Shown: one piece after another, positions 1-7,497 of the stretch
How positions within the stretch are numbered: position 1 is the stretch's first letter
How the letters are laid out: each line of letters opens with the position of its first letter
Source of the DNA: Bacteroidaceae bacterium
GTDB lineage: Bacteria; Bacteroidota; Bacteroidia; Bacteroidales; Bacteroidaceae
Reading direction: 5' to 3'
NCBI GenBank assembly: GCA_017480685.1
Contig: JAFUSD010000096.1
Span: 1-35,544, forward strand
DNA length: 35,544 nucleotides
Translations under genes and position numbers: made by a program
Notes under the pieces: model-generated
The model's database searches: none
Told to the model about the DNA's origin: nothing
The model's input: the letters and a program-made list of their open reading frames with translations, nothing else

Positions 1-212
1 CCATGATTGGCTCGATGACCCCATACGAGCGTGAACACCCCGACTGCATCAACCAAAGTCGCAAGCAGCGCATTGCCAAAGGAAGCGGCACCAGCCTCGA
101 CGAAGTGAACCGCATAACCAAGCAATTCGAGCAGATGCGCAAGATGATGCACGCAATATCGGGCGGCAACATGGGCAAGATGATGAGGAACATGCCAAAG
201 CGCAGAAGATGA
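1..212 (+). CDS. ffh: Signal recognition particle protein Ffh, C-terminal fragment (5' end outside window)
   Basis: Only the last 69 or so codons are present and the reading frame is open to the left edge. The peptide contains the end of the methionine-rich M domain: an IGSMTPYER segment, then [11 protein letters not shown], and a Met-rich helix ([17 protein letters not shown]) ending in a basic tail. These are hallmarks of Ffh, the SRP GTPase that binds 4.5S RNA and signal sequences and targets nascent membrane proteins to FtsY/SecYEG. The GTPase (NG) domain lies outside the window. The gene ends at a TGA and is followed by a GC-rich hairpin. The identification is firm from the M-domain motif, but nothing can be said about the rest of the protein. 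Confidence 0.93.
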   Translation, partial: MIGSMTPYEREHPDCINQSRKQRIAKGSGTSLDEVNRITKQFEQMRKMMHAISGGNMGKMMRNMPKRRR

Positions 213-425
213 AAAACTCCCCTAACCCTTCACTCTCCCTTGGGGGAGCGCGAGGGGGAAATCCGAACTTGTCCCCCCTCAATCCCCCGCAGGGGGATGA
301 AGGAGGGGGACAGGGTAACAAAGAAAAGAGATTACACAACAGAAACAAAATCCTCTCCCCTTGGGGGGCAATTGCGGAATCGTAGCAATTGGGGAGCGAA
401 GCGACGGAGGGAATAAGAGAGTGGT
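213..425. repeat. GC-rich hairpin-forming spacer between ffh and folD
   Basis: This spacer is full of runs of G and C that form several inverted repeats. CTCCC/GGGAG occurs near 235-250. TGTCCCCCCTC at 270-280 faces GAGGGGGACA at 303-312, with an inner CCCCC/GGGGG pair. CAATTGC and GCAATTG face each other near 370-392 inside a CTCCCC...GGGGAG frame. The first two could terminate ffh transcription, and the last would lie in the folD leader. The resemblance among these blocks (CTCCC(C)TTGGGGG occurs twice) suggests a dispersed intergenic repeat rather than a dedicated regulator. No promoter with a TAnnTTTG box was recognised here. Confidence 0.6.
270..312 (+). terminator. Possible ffh terminator hairpin
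   Basis: The arms TGTCCCCCCTC (270-280) and GAGGGGGACA (303-312) pair with one bulged C, and a CCCCC/GGGGG pair lies inside. No T tract follows, so this may be a repeat-derived hairpin rather than a classical intrinsic terminator. Confidence 0.4.
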
Positions 426-1307
426 ATGAATATAATCGACGGAAAGGCAGTAGCAACTGCAATAAAGGAGGAGATAGCAGCCGAAGTGGCTGAGATAGTG
501 AAGCGTGGCGGCAAGCGCCCACACCTCGCAGCCATACTCGTGGGCCACGACGGCGGAAGCGAGACATACGTGAAGAACAAGGTGTTGGCATGTGAGCAAT
601 GCGGATTCACATCGACCCTCATACGGTTTGAGGATGACGTGACCGAGGCAGAACTGCTCTCGCAAGTGCAGAAACTCAACGATGACCCCGACATCGACGG
701 CTTCATCGTGCAACTGCCCCTGCCGCGACATATATCGGAGCAAAAGGTGATTGAGGCCATCGACTATCGCAAGGATGTAGATGGATTCCATCCCATCAAC
801 GTGGGTCGCATGTCAATCGGTCTGCCTTGCTATATCTCAGCAACTCCCAACGGCATACTGCAACTGCTGAAATACTACAACATCGAGACGTCGGGCAAGA
901 AGTGCGTGGTGCTTGGCCGCAGCAACATCGTGGGCAAGCCGATGGCGCAACTCATGATGCAGAAGCGCAACCCGGGCGATGCAACCGTCACCGTGTGTCA
1001 CAGCCACACCCGCAACCTGAAGGAGGAATGTCGCGAGGCCGACATCATCATAGCAGCCATGGGACAGCCCCACTTTGTGACAGCCGACATGGTGAAGCCA
1101 GGTGCCGTGGTAATCGACGTTGGTACTACCCGTGTTCCCGATGCAACACGCAAGAGTGGCTACCGCCTGTGTGGTGATGTCGATTTCGACAACGTAGCAC
1201 CGCTTTGTTCGTATATCACTCCCGTGCCTGGCGGCGTAGGACCGATGACCATCTGTTCGCTTATGAAGAACACCCTGTCGGCAGGCAAACACGAGTTCTA
1301 TGGATAA
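426..1307 (+). CDS. folD: Bifunctional methylenetetrahydrofolate dehydrogenase / methenyltetrahydrofolate cyclohydrolase
   Basis: This 293-residue protein has the usual FolD length and architecture. The N-terminal catalytic half contains [14 protein letters not shown] (the conserved YxxxK, with Lys as catalytic base) and the [10 protein letters not shown] motif. The C-terminal NAD(P)-binding half contains [17 protein letters not shown] and ends with the PGGVGPMT signature. FolD interconverts 5,10-methylene-THF, 5,10-methenyl-THF and 10-formyl-THF in the cytoplasm, supplying one-carbon units for purines and formyl-Met-tRNA. The ATG start follows GGTATGAATATAATC closely and the [10 protein letters not shown] opening is typical, so the start is secure. 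A strong intrinsic terminator follows. It appears to be a monocistronic unit. Confidence 0.97.
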   Translation: MNIIDGKAVATAIKEEIAAEVAEIVKRGGKRPHLAAILVGHDGGSETYVKNKVLACEQCGFTSTLIRFEDDVTEAELLSQVQKLNDDPDIDGFIVQLPLPRHISEQKVIEAIDYRKDVDGFHPINVGRMSIGLPCYISATPNGILQLLKYYNIETSGKKCVVLGRSNIVGKPMAQLMMQKRNPGDATVTVCHSHTRNLKEECREADIIIAAMGQPHFVTADMVKPGAVVIDVGTTRVPDATRKSGYRLCGDVDFDNVAPLCSYITPVPGGVGPMTICSLMKNTLSAGKHEFYG

Positions 1308-1367
1308 GTTTCTATGGATAAACAAGGAGATGCTTACCTATAAGTAAGGAGCACCATTCGAATAAAC

Positions 1368-1414
1368 AAAGAGCGTACTTACGGATAAAAATCCGCAAAG
1401 TTACGCTCTTTTTT
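1368..1414 (+). terminator. Intrinsic terminator of folD
   Basis: A perfect 10-bp outer stem (AAAGAGCGTA at 1368-1377, TACGCTCTTT at 1402-1411) encloses a CGGAT/ATCCG inner stem. It is followed by a run of six T ending at 1414. Confidence 0.9.
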
Positions 1415-1446
1415 CGTCCTTCGACCTCATTTTTTCCTAAAAACGC

Positions 1447-1477
1447 TTGGTCAGTTTAGAAAATAGTCGTACCTTTG
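1447..1477 (+). promoter_or_regulatory. Bacteroidetes-type promoter for tRNA-His
   Basis: A -33 TTG at 1447-1449 is separated by 20 nt from a -7 box TACCTTTG at 1470-1477, which fits the primary sigma factor pattern of this phylum. It lies about 110 nt upstream of the tRNA. The stretch between them contains an AT-rich ATTCATTA-type repeat. Confidence 0.8.
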
Positions 1478-1587
1478 CACCCGCTTTCGATAACAAAGAA
1501 AGAGTGCTTGATAATGAAGAGATGAAAGAATGAGGTGGCATTTGCTATTCATTATTCATTAATCATTATTCATTAAAAAGCAAACAT

Positions 1588-1665
1588 GGTGGATGTAGTT
1601 CAGTTGGTTAGAGCGTCAGATTGTGGTTCTGAATGTCGTCGGTTCGAGTCCGACCCTCCACCCCA
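1588..1665 (+). tRNA. tRNA-His (anticodon GTG)
   Basis: The cloverleaf can be folded by eye. The anticodon stem TCAGA/TCTGA (1616-1620 and 1628-1632) holds the loop TTGTGGT with anticodon GTG at 1623-1625. The T arm is GTCGG/CCGAC around TTCGAGT. The acceptor stem pairs 1589-1595 with 1655-1661, and the CCA end is encoded at 1663-1665. G at 1588 can serve as the G-1 that histidyl-tRNA synthetase requires, opposite C73 at 1662. Acceptor position 6 (T1594) faces C1656, a mismatch in an otherwise fully paired stem. Confidence 0.97.
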
Positions 1666-1682
1666 AAACAAACTATCCGGAT

Positions 1683-1719
1683 AAAGGTTGCAACAAACAC
1701 ATGTTGCAACCTTTGTTTT
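1683..1719 (+). terminator. Intrinsic terminator after tRNA-His
   Basis: A perfect 12-bp stem (AAAGGTTGCAAC at 1683-1694, GTTGCAACCTTT at 1703-1714) with an 8-nt loop is followed by GTTTTATT. Confidence 0.9.
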
Positions 1720-1802
1720 ATTACCATTGCAATCTCCACTTTACAAAAAGAATAATTTTTTCCATATTATAACAGCTATATTTGTAATTATTTATTCATG
1801 AT

Positions 1803-1833
1803 TTGAACATAATAGAAAAAAAAAGTATATTTG
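1803..1833 (+). promoter_or_regulatory. Promoter for the secreted-protein cluster
   Basis: A -33 TTG at 1803-1805, a 20-nt A-rich spacer and a -7 box TATATTTG at 1826-1833 lie just upstream of the first gene of the cluster. A transcript starting about 7 nt downstream would have a leader of roughly 40 nt. No other clear promoter was found before 7415, so the four genes may be co-transcribed. Confidence 0.8.
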
Positions 1834-1879
1834 CAGGCACAAAACCAGTCAAATTTCATTATATAACTTATCAATATCA

Positions 1880-2812
1880 ATGATTATGAACAAAAGCACA
1901 ACTATTCTTATCATCATCCTTGCATCTACAGTTTCTGTTCATGCTCAAATTCATGTCGACAACGACGGACATGTAGGATTAGGAACAACTCTCACAAGTG
2001 GATCCATTTTGAATGTTGGTGGAATTGGCAATTCATCGTACACTTCTACATTTAATGCGACCAACGAAAAGCGCGGTATCTATATTAATAATAAGGCGAC
2101 AACATTTACACCTACAGGATTATTCATCATGAATGAGTGCGGTTCAAACAAAACCGTTTCTGGTTTAAGAGTCGCATGGAATGGCAACCCCTATTTTACT
2201 ACTAACCAAAGTTCTTATGGTATTCATAGTGTCGGGGGAGGTTCCACACAAACTAATATTGGAGTATTTGGCAGTCCCGCCTATTCTGGGACTAATAATA
2301 TCGGAATACTCGGTTCTTCATCAGGCAGTGAATCTATTACTTATGAAGGAACTTACGCAGGATATTTCATAGGTGATGTACGAACAATTGGTGCTACATA
2401 TGGAACACTGCTTAGTCAATCACCGATTACAGAAACCTCTTCCATCACACCACTAAGCGATAATTTAAGGGATAACAATGTAACCCAAAAGTTGATGCTG
2501 ATGGAACCTATTCTTGTTATAAATAGCACTGATATTGTTCAAGAGAAAAGGTCTGCAGAGCAAGAACGACTGGCAGAAGAATTAAATGAATACATCCCAG
2601 AAGACGTGACCCCAGTGGTGACGCAAATGGCATCAACTCGATATGCTATTGATTACAACACAATACAAGAATCATTTCCAGAATTGATTTACAAAGATGA
2701 TCAAGAACACATAAGCATAAACTATATAGAAATGATTCCATTGTTACTGCAATCAATCAAAGAGCTTAATATGAAGGTAGAGGAGCTTGAGAGGCAACTA
2801 AAGGCAAAATGA
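1880..2812 (+). CDS. Exported fibre-like protein with S74 (endosialidase chaperone)-like C-terminus
   Basis: The protein is about 310 residues and begins with a signal peptide (MNKSTTILIIILASTVSVHAQ). ATG at 1880 and ATG at 1886 are both possible starts, and the second gives the more typical leader. Residues about 20-170 are rich in Gly, Ser, Thr and Asn, with short recurrent phrases such as YGIHSVGGGS, IGVFGS and IGILGS, as in trimeric beta-helical fibres. The C-terminal region resembles the end of the S74 intramolecular chaperone: AIDYNTIQESFPELIY, then ISINYIEMIPLLLQSIKEL and a closing coiled coil (MKVEELERQL). In that family the domain drives trimerisation and may cleave itself off. The usual Ser-Asp/Lys autocleavage motif is not clearly preserved, so cleavage is doubtful. 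It lies 16 nt upstream of the C25 peptidase gene and probably shares its transcript. Confidence 0.7.
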   Translation: MIMNKSTTILIIILASTVSVHAQIHVDNDGHVGLGTTLTSGSILNVGGIGNSSYTSTFNATNEKRGIYINNKATTFTPTGLFIMNECGSNKTVSGLRVAWNGNPYFTTNQSSYGIHSVGGGSTQTNIGVFGSPAYSGTNNIGILGSSSGSESITYEGTYAGYFIGDVRTIGATYGTLLSQSPITETSSITPLSDNLRDNNVTQKLMLMEPILVINSTDIVQEKRSAEQERLAEELNEYIPEDVTPVVTQMASTRYAIDYNTIQESFPELIYKDDQEHISINYIEMIPLLLQSIKELNMKVEELERQLKAK

Positions 2813-2828
2813 AAGGAGAGAGGAGATT

Positions 2829-4694
2829 ATGAACATTAAATCAACAATAATTAGACATGTGGCGGTTGGGATATACATAACATCCCTTATGAGTATTCCA
2901 AACTTAGTGATGGCACAGTCATCACCTTTTCCATCTGGATATATTAATTACAGCGACACCATCCGCTATAATTACGGATATCTGAACTATCTCATTATAA
3001 CCGCAGACTCTCTTCGTCCTGCATTCAAAGATTTTGCTATACACAAAGCATTAAAAGGATATAATGTAAGAATTGCAGCAGTGGAAGACATTTATCAAAC
3101 ATATTCCAATGTTACAGACTCAACTGAGCGTATAAAATGGTACATTGCCGATTTATATAAGTTGAAGAACAAAAATCTTCAATATGTATTACTCGGAGGG
3201 GATGTCAATATTGTTCCTACACGTTATGTAGCTCCAAGAACACTCAATACACCTACACACAATAGTAATCCGGAATTATTTTATTACCTACAAGATTCAT
3301 TGAAACTGATTGCCTCTGATCTTTATTACGCTTCATTCTACGGTTCCTTTAATTGGGATTATGGCAACAATGGAAGGTTTGCAGAAATTCGCGAACATAT
3401 ATATATTGGCGCTGAATATATTAACATCTCTGACGATAGCACTTATCTTCGTCCATACATTAATGTGTCCAGATTACCAGTACACAATTCTACCGAAATA
3501 AAAAACTATACCTCCAAACTTATCCGATATGAACGCGGAGAATTGATGTATCCGGCGGCATATAATCGTGCATTGTTTGCTGGTTGTAAGGCATTCTGCG
3601 ATATAGACGGAATGAGTGATACTAAATACTGGAGTGATTCTATTATTACGAATTTCATGACCGGTATGTCTGTATCAACCTTATATGACTCGAATTTCAA
3701 GAAAATCACTCTAAGAAGCAGATTAACAAATAGTCCTGGATATCATCTTATAAACATTGATACTCATGGTACAGAAACTGGCTGGCGCATGAGCGATTCT
3801 ATTACTTATTATGATGTTAATACTGCTAATATTCAGCAAGGCTACGCTGCCTCTATCATTACCACCCCAGCATGCGACGTAGCCGACTTTTCTGCAGCAC
3901 AATCACTGGGTGAATCAATAATACTGAATGCCAAAAACAATACAATTGCTTTTTGGGGTGCAACCAATAAAGGATTTGGGCCAGACGTCTCTACCGTAGA
4001 AGGGCAAAAACAGCCTGGTATTTCAAGAGAATTAATAGGACATTTCTATCGTCACCTACAAACAGAACCTAATAAACATATCGGGAATATCATATATAAG
4101 TCAAAACGTGATTTTGACAATCGCTATGGATTAGAAGATTATAGTCTGGAACGATTCCTGATGCTAACTCAAACATTGTTGGGAGATGCCGAGTTCTCTA
4201 TTTATAACAGCACACCAAATAGCATCGACCCTTTCAACATATTCATTTGTCAGGGAACAGTATATTTGAGTGATTTTGACAGTACGGCCCATTATAATAT
4301 TACGATGGAAAGTAATGATATAAACTACTCGACCCAAAATCAAGATTATACAGATATATACCCGTTTAGTGAGTTGAACTGTAATGACTTTGATTATGCA
4401 GGATTGTTCAACTTAGGAATAACCAAACCTGGTTACACTCCATGGCGTAGTGATAAAGACTACTATGCAACAGTCTCAATTCAAGATACAGAACTAAACA
4501 AGGAGCATATACGTGCACAAAACATTGTTCTCGGCAACGCAGTAGTTCCTACTGAACCAAGCGGGCCAATTTCTGTCATTGAAGGTGGTAACGTCGTTTT
4601 TGAGGTAAAGGGCTGTCTAACAATAACAGACAACTTTACATGCCCGATAGGGGCAAGTATGACTATTATGCCTCTGAATTCAACAAATAATTAA
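2829..4694 (+). CDS. Secreted gingipain-type cysteine peptidase (family C25)
   Basis: The protein is 621 residues with an N-terminal signal peptide ending near LVMAQ. The early segment LIITADSLRPAFKDFAIHK, then GYNV, and LQYVLLGGDVNIVPTRYV match the start of the peptidase C25 domain, where the sheet carries a GD-V-P loop. The catalytic pair is visible as His313 in IDTHGTETGW and Cys349 in ITTPACDVADF, 36 residues apart, close to the spacing in gingipains. The C-terminal tail has the pattern VIEGGNVVFEV...LTITDNF, like the short beta 'coathanger' repeat at the ends of many Bacteroidetes surface proteins. Family C25 enzymes are typically extracellular cargo of the type IX secretion system. At this length, and with no PorU-like extensions, it is unlikely to be the T9SS sortase PorU. 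Substrate specificity cannot be read from the sequence. Confidence 0.88.
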   Translation: MNIKSTIIRHVAVGIYITSLMSIPNLVMAQSSPFPSGYINYSDTIRYNYGYLNYLIITADSLRPAFKDFAIHKALKGYNVRIAAVEDIYQTYSNVTDSTERIKWYIADLYKLKNKNLQYVLLGGDVNIVPTRYVAPRTLNTPTHNSNPELFYYLQDSLKLIASDLYYASFYGSFNWDYGNNGRFAEIREHIYIGAEYINISDDSTYLRPYINVSRLPVHNSTEIKNYTSKLIRYERGELMYPAAYNRALFAGCKAFCDIDGMSDTKYWSDSIITNFMTGMSVSTLYDSNFKKITLRSRLTNSPGYHLINIDTHGTETGWRMSDSITYYDVNTANIQQGYAASIITTPACDVADFSAAQSLGESIILNAKNNTIAFWGATNKGFGPDVSTVEGQKQPGISRELIGHFYRHLQTEPNKHIGNIIYKSKRDFDNRYGLEDYSLERFLMLTQTLLGDAEFSIYNSTPNSIDPFNIFICQGTVYLSDFDSTAHYNITMESNDINYSTQNQDYTDIYPFSELNCNDFDYAGLFNLGITKPGYTPWRSDKDYYATVSIQDTELNKEHIRAQNIVLGNAVVPTEPSGPISVIEGGNVVFEVKGCLTITDNFTCPIGASMTIMPLNSTNN

Positions 4695-4707
4695 ATTACA
4701 ACAAACT

Positions 4708-5685
4708 ATGAAACAGATTGCTTTATATATAACAGTCATTTGTCTGTCGTATGTTGCAAGATTACAAGCACAGCAGTATCACTCGATGAGTGAAGGCAAT
4801 CCCGAGTGGATATACTATCTTCAGCCACGAAAAGATATTACAACAGACGCCTCAATGTACTTCGCTTACAAACAACCCTGCTTCATGAGGGCATTTGTTG
4901 GCGATACAACAAAAAAGGGAAATCATGTTTTTTATCGACTTCAGTGCGAATTCATCGATATGGAGGGGAACATAATTGATTCAAATCTATTTTTTATGAT
5001 AAAGTCAACTCCCTTTACACTTTCCAGATTCAGAGAAGATAAAGGTTTGATATATGGAATCATGTACATCCCCGAACAACGATGGACAAACAGGCACGAA
5101 ACATTCGACGACGTAAACTGGGAAGACAACATTCTTTTTGATTTCACACTTGATAAGGATGATTGTATATATGTGCAAGACAAAAATGTTCTACAATACA
5201 CTGTATTAGACAAACAAACTATAAAACTGGCTGATGATAGCGAACGGGATATTACTACATATCGGTGCTATTCCATGAATCGCAACACTTATCATTCGAT
5301 TGAAGGTATAGGTTTTATCAATGCTCCATCTGCTCCGTTCGGCGAGTTAATGCCTTTTGACCAATTTAATAACAAGCCCACGCGCCACTGGTGGAATCTG
5401 AACTGTTTCATTCAGAATGGTAAAGTTGTATATATTGCTCCACGTGAAGGGCTGGATGATGATGAACAATGCGAGGGTTCTACTTGCTTTCGCGACATGC
5501 CATTCCTGCCTGACATCACGCCAGAGAGTGTTGCAAGTGGCACTTACACTATCAGCGATGGATTGAGTGATATAACAAACACTAAATCCGCACGCCAATC
5601 CATATACAACTTGCAAGGACAGAAAAGAGACAACCTGCAAAAAGGTATTAACATAATAAACGGACAGAAAATGATAATTAAATAA
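4708..5685 (+). CDS. Secreted protein of unknown function with T9SS-like C-terminal tail
   Basis: The protein is 325 residues with a signal peptide (MKQIALYITVICLSYVARLQAQ). I do not recognise the central region. It is rich in aromatic and acidic residues and contains a four-cysteine stretch late on (QCEGSTCF and nearby), suggesting disulphides outside the cytoplasm. The last 30 residues read SIYNLQGQ...GINIINGQKMIIK. This is the short C-terminal motif seen on many Prevotella and Bacteroides exported proteins, and it resembles a type IX sorting domain. The gene starts 13 nt after the C25 peptidase gene and overlaps an in-frame upstream ATG of the next gene by one base, so all belong to one apparent operon. 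A partner or inhibitor of the peptidase is possible but is only inferred from position. Confidence 0.75.
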   Translation: MKQIALYITVICLSYVARLQAQQYHSMSEGNPEWIYYLQPRKDITTDASMYFAYKQPCFMRAFVGDTTKKGNHVFYRLQCEFIDMEGNIIDSNLFFMIKSTPFTLSRFREDKGLIYGIMYIPEQRWTNRHETFDDVNWEDNILFDFTLDKDDCIYVQDKNVLQYTVLDKQTIKLADDSERDITTYRCYSMNRNTYHSIEGIGFINAPSAPFGELMPFDQFNNKPTRHWWNLNCFIQNGKVVYIAPREGLDDDEQCEGSTCFRDMPFLPDITPESVASGTYTISDGLSDITNTKSARQSIYNLQGQKRDNLQKGINIINGQKMIIK

Positions 5686-5750
5686 TGTTTAACCAGGCAA
5701 TGATGTTCGGTAAGAGAACACTCAAAGGTATTAAAAAAATTGTAAAACTT

Positions 5751-7415
5751 ATGAAACGTAACTTATTCTTTTGCATTCTGATGGCGATAGCCATTGGTGC
5801 AAGTGCTCAGATCGAGCGCTCTATCACCCTTGAAGATATGCCTGTATCGGCATTTAACAACGTGATTTTCAATGTGAGTCTCACACAGATGGCAGAAATA
5901 CTCTCGGACGACAAGGCACAATATGCCACAGACCTCGAAACATGGATTTACCCCAACCGCGACAAGTCGTGGGAGTTGGAGGAGTATCCGATGATTTATC
6001 TTGACTCCGACAAGGATAGTGAATATGCTGGCGCAAAGGATCATGGCAATATCGTCATGAGCCGTGACGGACAGATTGACGGCAACGATCGCTCATTGCG
6101 TTGCATTGTGGGGGTCATTGCCGATATGGATGTTATTGTTTTTGAACTGAAGAGTAGTTTCTATGGAGAGGATTATATGCTAAAAGCAGGGGACAAGTGT
6201 CATGCGGTGATTGCATTTGAGTATCAAGGCAAAAAGGCTACTGTTGACATCACAATCAACATTGCAAAGCAGTTTGGACAGCCAGTGGACATTGATGCAC
6301 TTGAAAAGGTGGGAGAGACATCGGTTGTAATACAATACCTGCAAGGGCATAAAGGCACCGAAAATGCCGCAATAGACATGAATCAAGTGTTGAAGTGCTT
6401 CAACACCAACATGTCGAAATACTGTCTCGATTTGTGGGCATTGCAACCATCCGACGCTGACCGCATCGTGAAAACACCAGGCAGTTATCATTTTACATCC
6501 ACTGTATCAGCTACTTTAGACAAGGACTTTGCAATGGCTGATGGAGACAATGGCAAGTTTCTGATAGACATTTTTCTTGCAAACAACACAATCAGTGCGA
6601 GGCCACTGGGCAGATATCAGGAGGGGGATAGATACCAGGGTTCTGTATATCTGGTGCTCGACAACAAGTATTTTGAGGTGCATGCTGATGTTACTTTTGG
6701 TGATGCAGATGCCTCGACCAAGAACCAAGCTATTGTTGATGCTGCCGAGAAGGTGGGAACTCAGGAACACGCATTTACAGTTGCGCCCCACTACCCCGGC
6801 GATGGTATCAAGGGCTATGCTGCACCCATTGTGCTTGAAGATCTTGCCAAGGCTTTCTCAGTAAGCAAGGAGCAACTAATCAACTATATCAATGCGTGGA
6901 TTAATGGTGATGACGTCAATCACGACGGCAGCGACATGCTCTACAATCTCACATCGAGCGCATCGACCCGATATAATGAACGACGCGACAATCTGGTGGA
7001 TTACGTTGCCGGCTATGATGGAAGCGTGGGTGAGCGATGGGATTGGAAATGCGGTATATGGCTCAGTCCTGATGATGGCGAGCTGCGGCTTTTGCTCAAC
7101 TTCATCGAAGGTGCTCCACTCATCGACGGCGATGTATGTCATGCCACCCTCGGGCTTTACTATAAAGGAAAGTTGTATACATTCGACATGACTCTCAACA
7201 TCAAGGCCAATGTTGCCGAACCCGTTGCTGTAGTCGGTCCTGGCAAGTTGCCTAACAAGCTGATAGTTATAAAAGACAGGGAATCGACAACCAGTATTGA
7301 CACACCCGCCTTAACACTTGGGAAGGCATCGGTTTACAATCTGCAAGGACAGCAACTCTCTGTTCCTACATCGGGTCTTAACATCATTAATGGTCGAAAA
7401 GTGCTTGTGAAATAG
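5751..7415 (+). CDS. Secreted protein of three internal repeats with T9SS-like C-terminal tail
   Basis: The start is placed at 5751 because MKRNLFFCILMAIAIGASAQ is a clean signal peptide. The longer frame from 5685 would add 22 charged residues in front of it. The mature part holds three repeats of roughly 170 residues. Each ends with a similar strand pair: CHAVIAFEYQGKKATVDITIN, then YQGSVYLVLDNKYFEVHADV, then CHATLGLYYKGKLYTFDMTLN. Each begins with a phrase such as NVSLTQMAEILS, DMNQVLKCFN or VLEDLAKAFS. They may correspond to a DUF4859-like module, but I could not confirm this. The end, SVYNLQGQ...GLNIINGRKVLVK, matches the tail of the preceding gene's product. Base composition is less AT-rich than in the three genes before it. 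It is convergent with the mltF-like gene and shares a terminator with it. Confidence 0.72.
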   Translation: MKRNLFFCILMAIAIGASAQIERSITLEDMPVSAFNNVIFNVSLTQMAEILSDDKAQYATDLETWIYPNRDKSWELEEYPMIYLDSDKDSEYAGAKDHGNIVMSRDGQIDGNDRSLRCIVGVIADMDVIVFELKSSFYGEDYMLKAGDKCHAVIAFEYQGKKATVDITINIAKQFGQPVDIDALEKVGETSVVIQYLQGHKGTENAAIDMNQVLKCFNTNMSKYCLDLWALQPSDADRIVKTPGSYHFTSTVSATLDKDFAMADGDNGKFLIDIFLANNTISARPLGRYQEGDRYQGSVYLVLDNKYFEVHADVTFGDADASTKNQAIVDAAEKVGTQEHAFTVAPHYPGDGIKGYAAPIVLEDLAKAFSVSKEQLINYINAWINGDDVNHDGSDMLYNLTSSASTRYNERRDNLVDYVAGYDGSVGERWDWKCGIWLSPDDGELRLLLNFIEGAPLIDGDVCHATLGLYYKGKLYTFDMTLNIKANVAEPVAVVGPGKLPNKLIVIKDRESTTSIDTPALTLGKASVYNLQGQQLSVPTSGLNIINGRKVLVK

Positions 7416-7447
7416 TCGACATATCATACAGGTACATATGACATAGA

Positions 7448-7490
7448 CCGTAATCCCTGGTGCCATGACATGTGGTACCAGGGATTATGG
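7448..7490. terminator. Bidirectional terminator between convergent genes
   Basis: A stem of about 17 bp pairs 7448-7464 with 7474-7490. Its core is TAATCCCTGGT against ACCAGGGATTA with one G-T pair, and the loop is 9 nt. It lies between the 3' ends of the plus-strand secreted-protein gene and the minus-strand mltF-like gene and can serve both. Confidence 0.85.
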
Positions 7491-7497
7491 TTTCTAA

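Noticed and set aside
2829-4694. T9SS sortase PorU
   Set aside because: PorU is also a C25 protein but is much longer and has additional domains; this protein is 621 residues and sits with secreted cargo-like genes.
1588-7415. Integrated element with attachment site in tRNA-His
   Set aside because: No copy of the tRNA 3' end was found downstream of the secreted cluster and no integrase is present; only composition and position hint at transfer.
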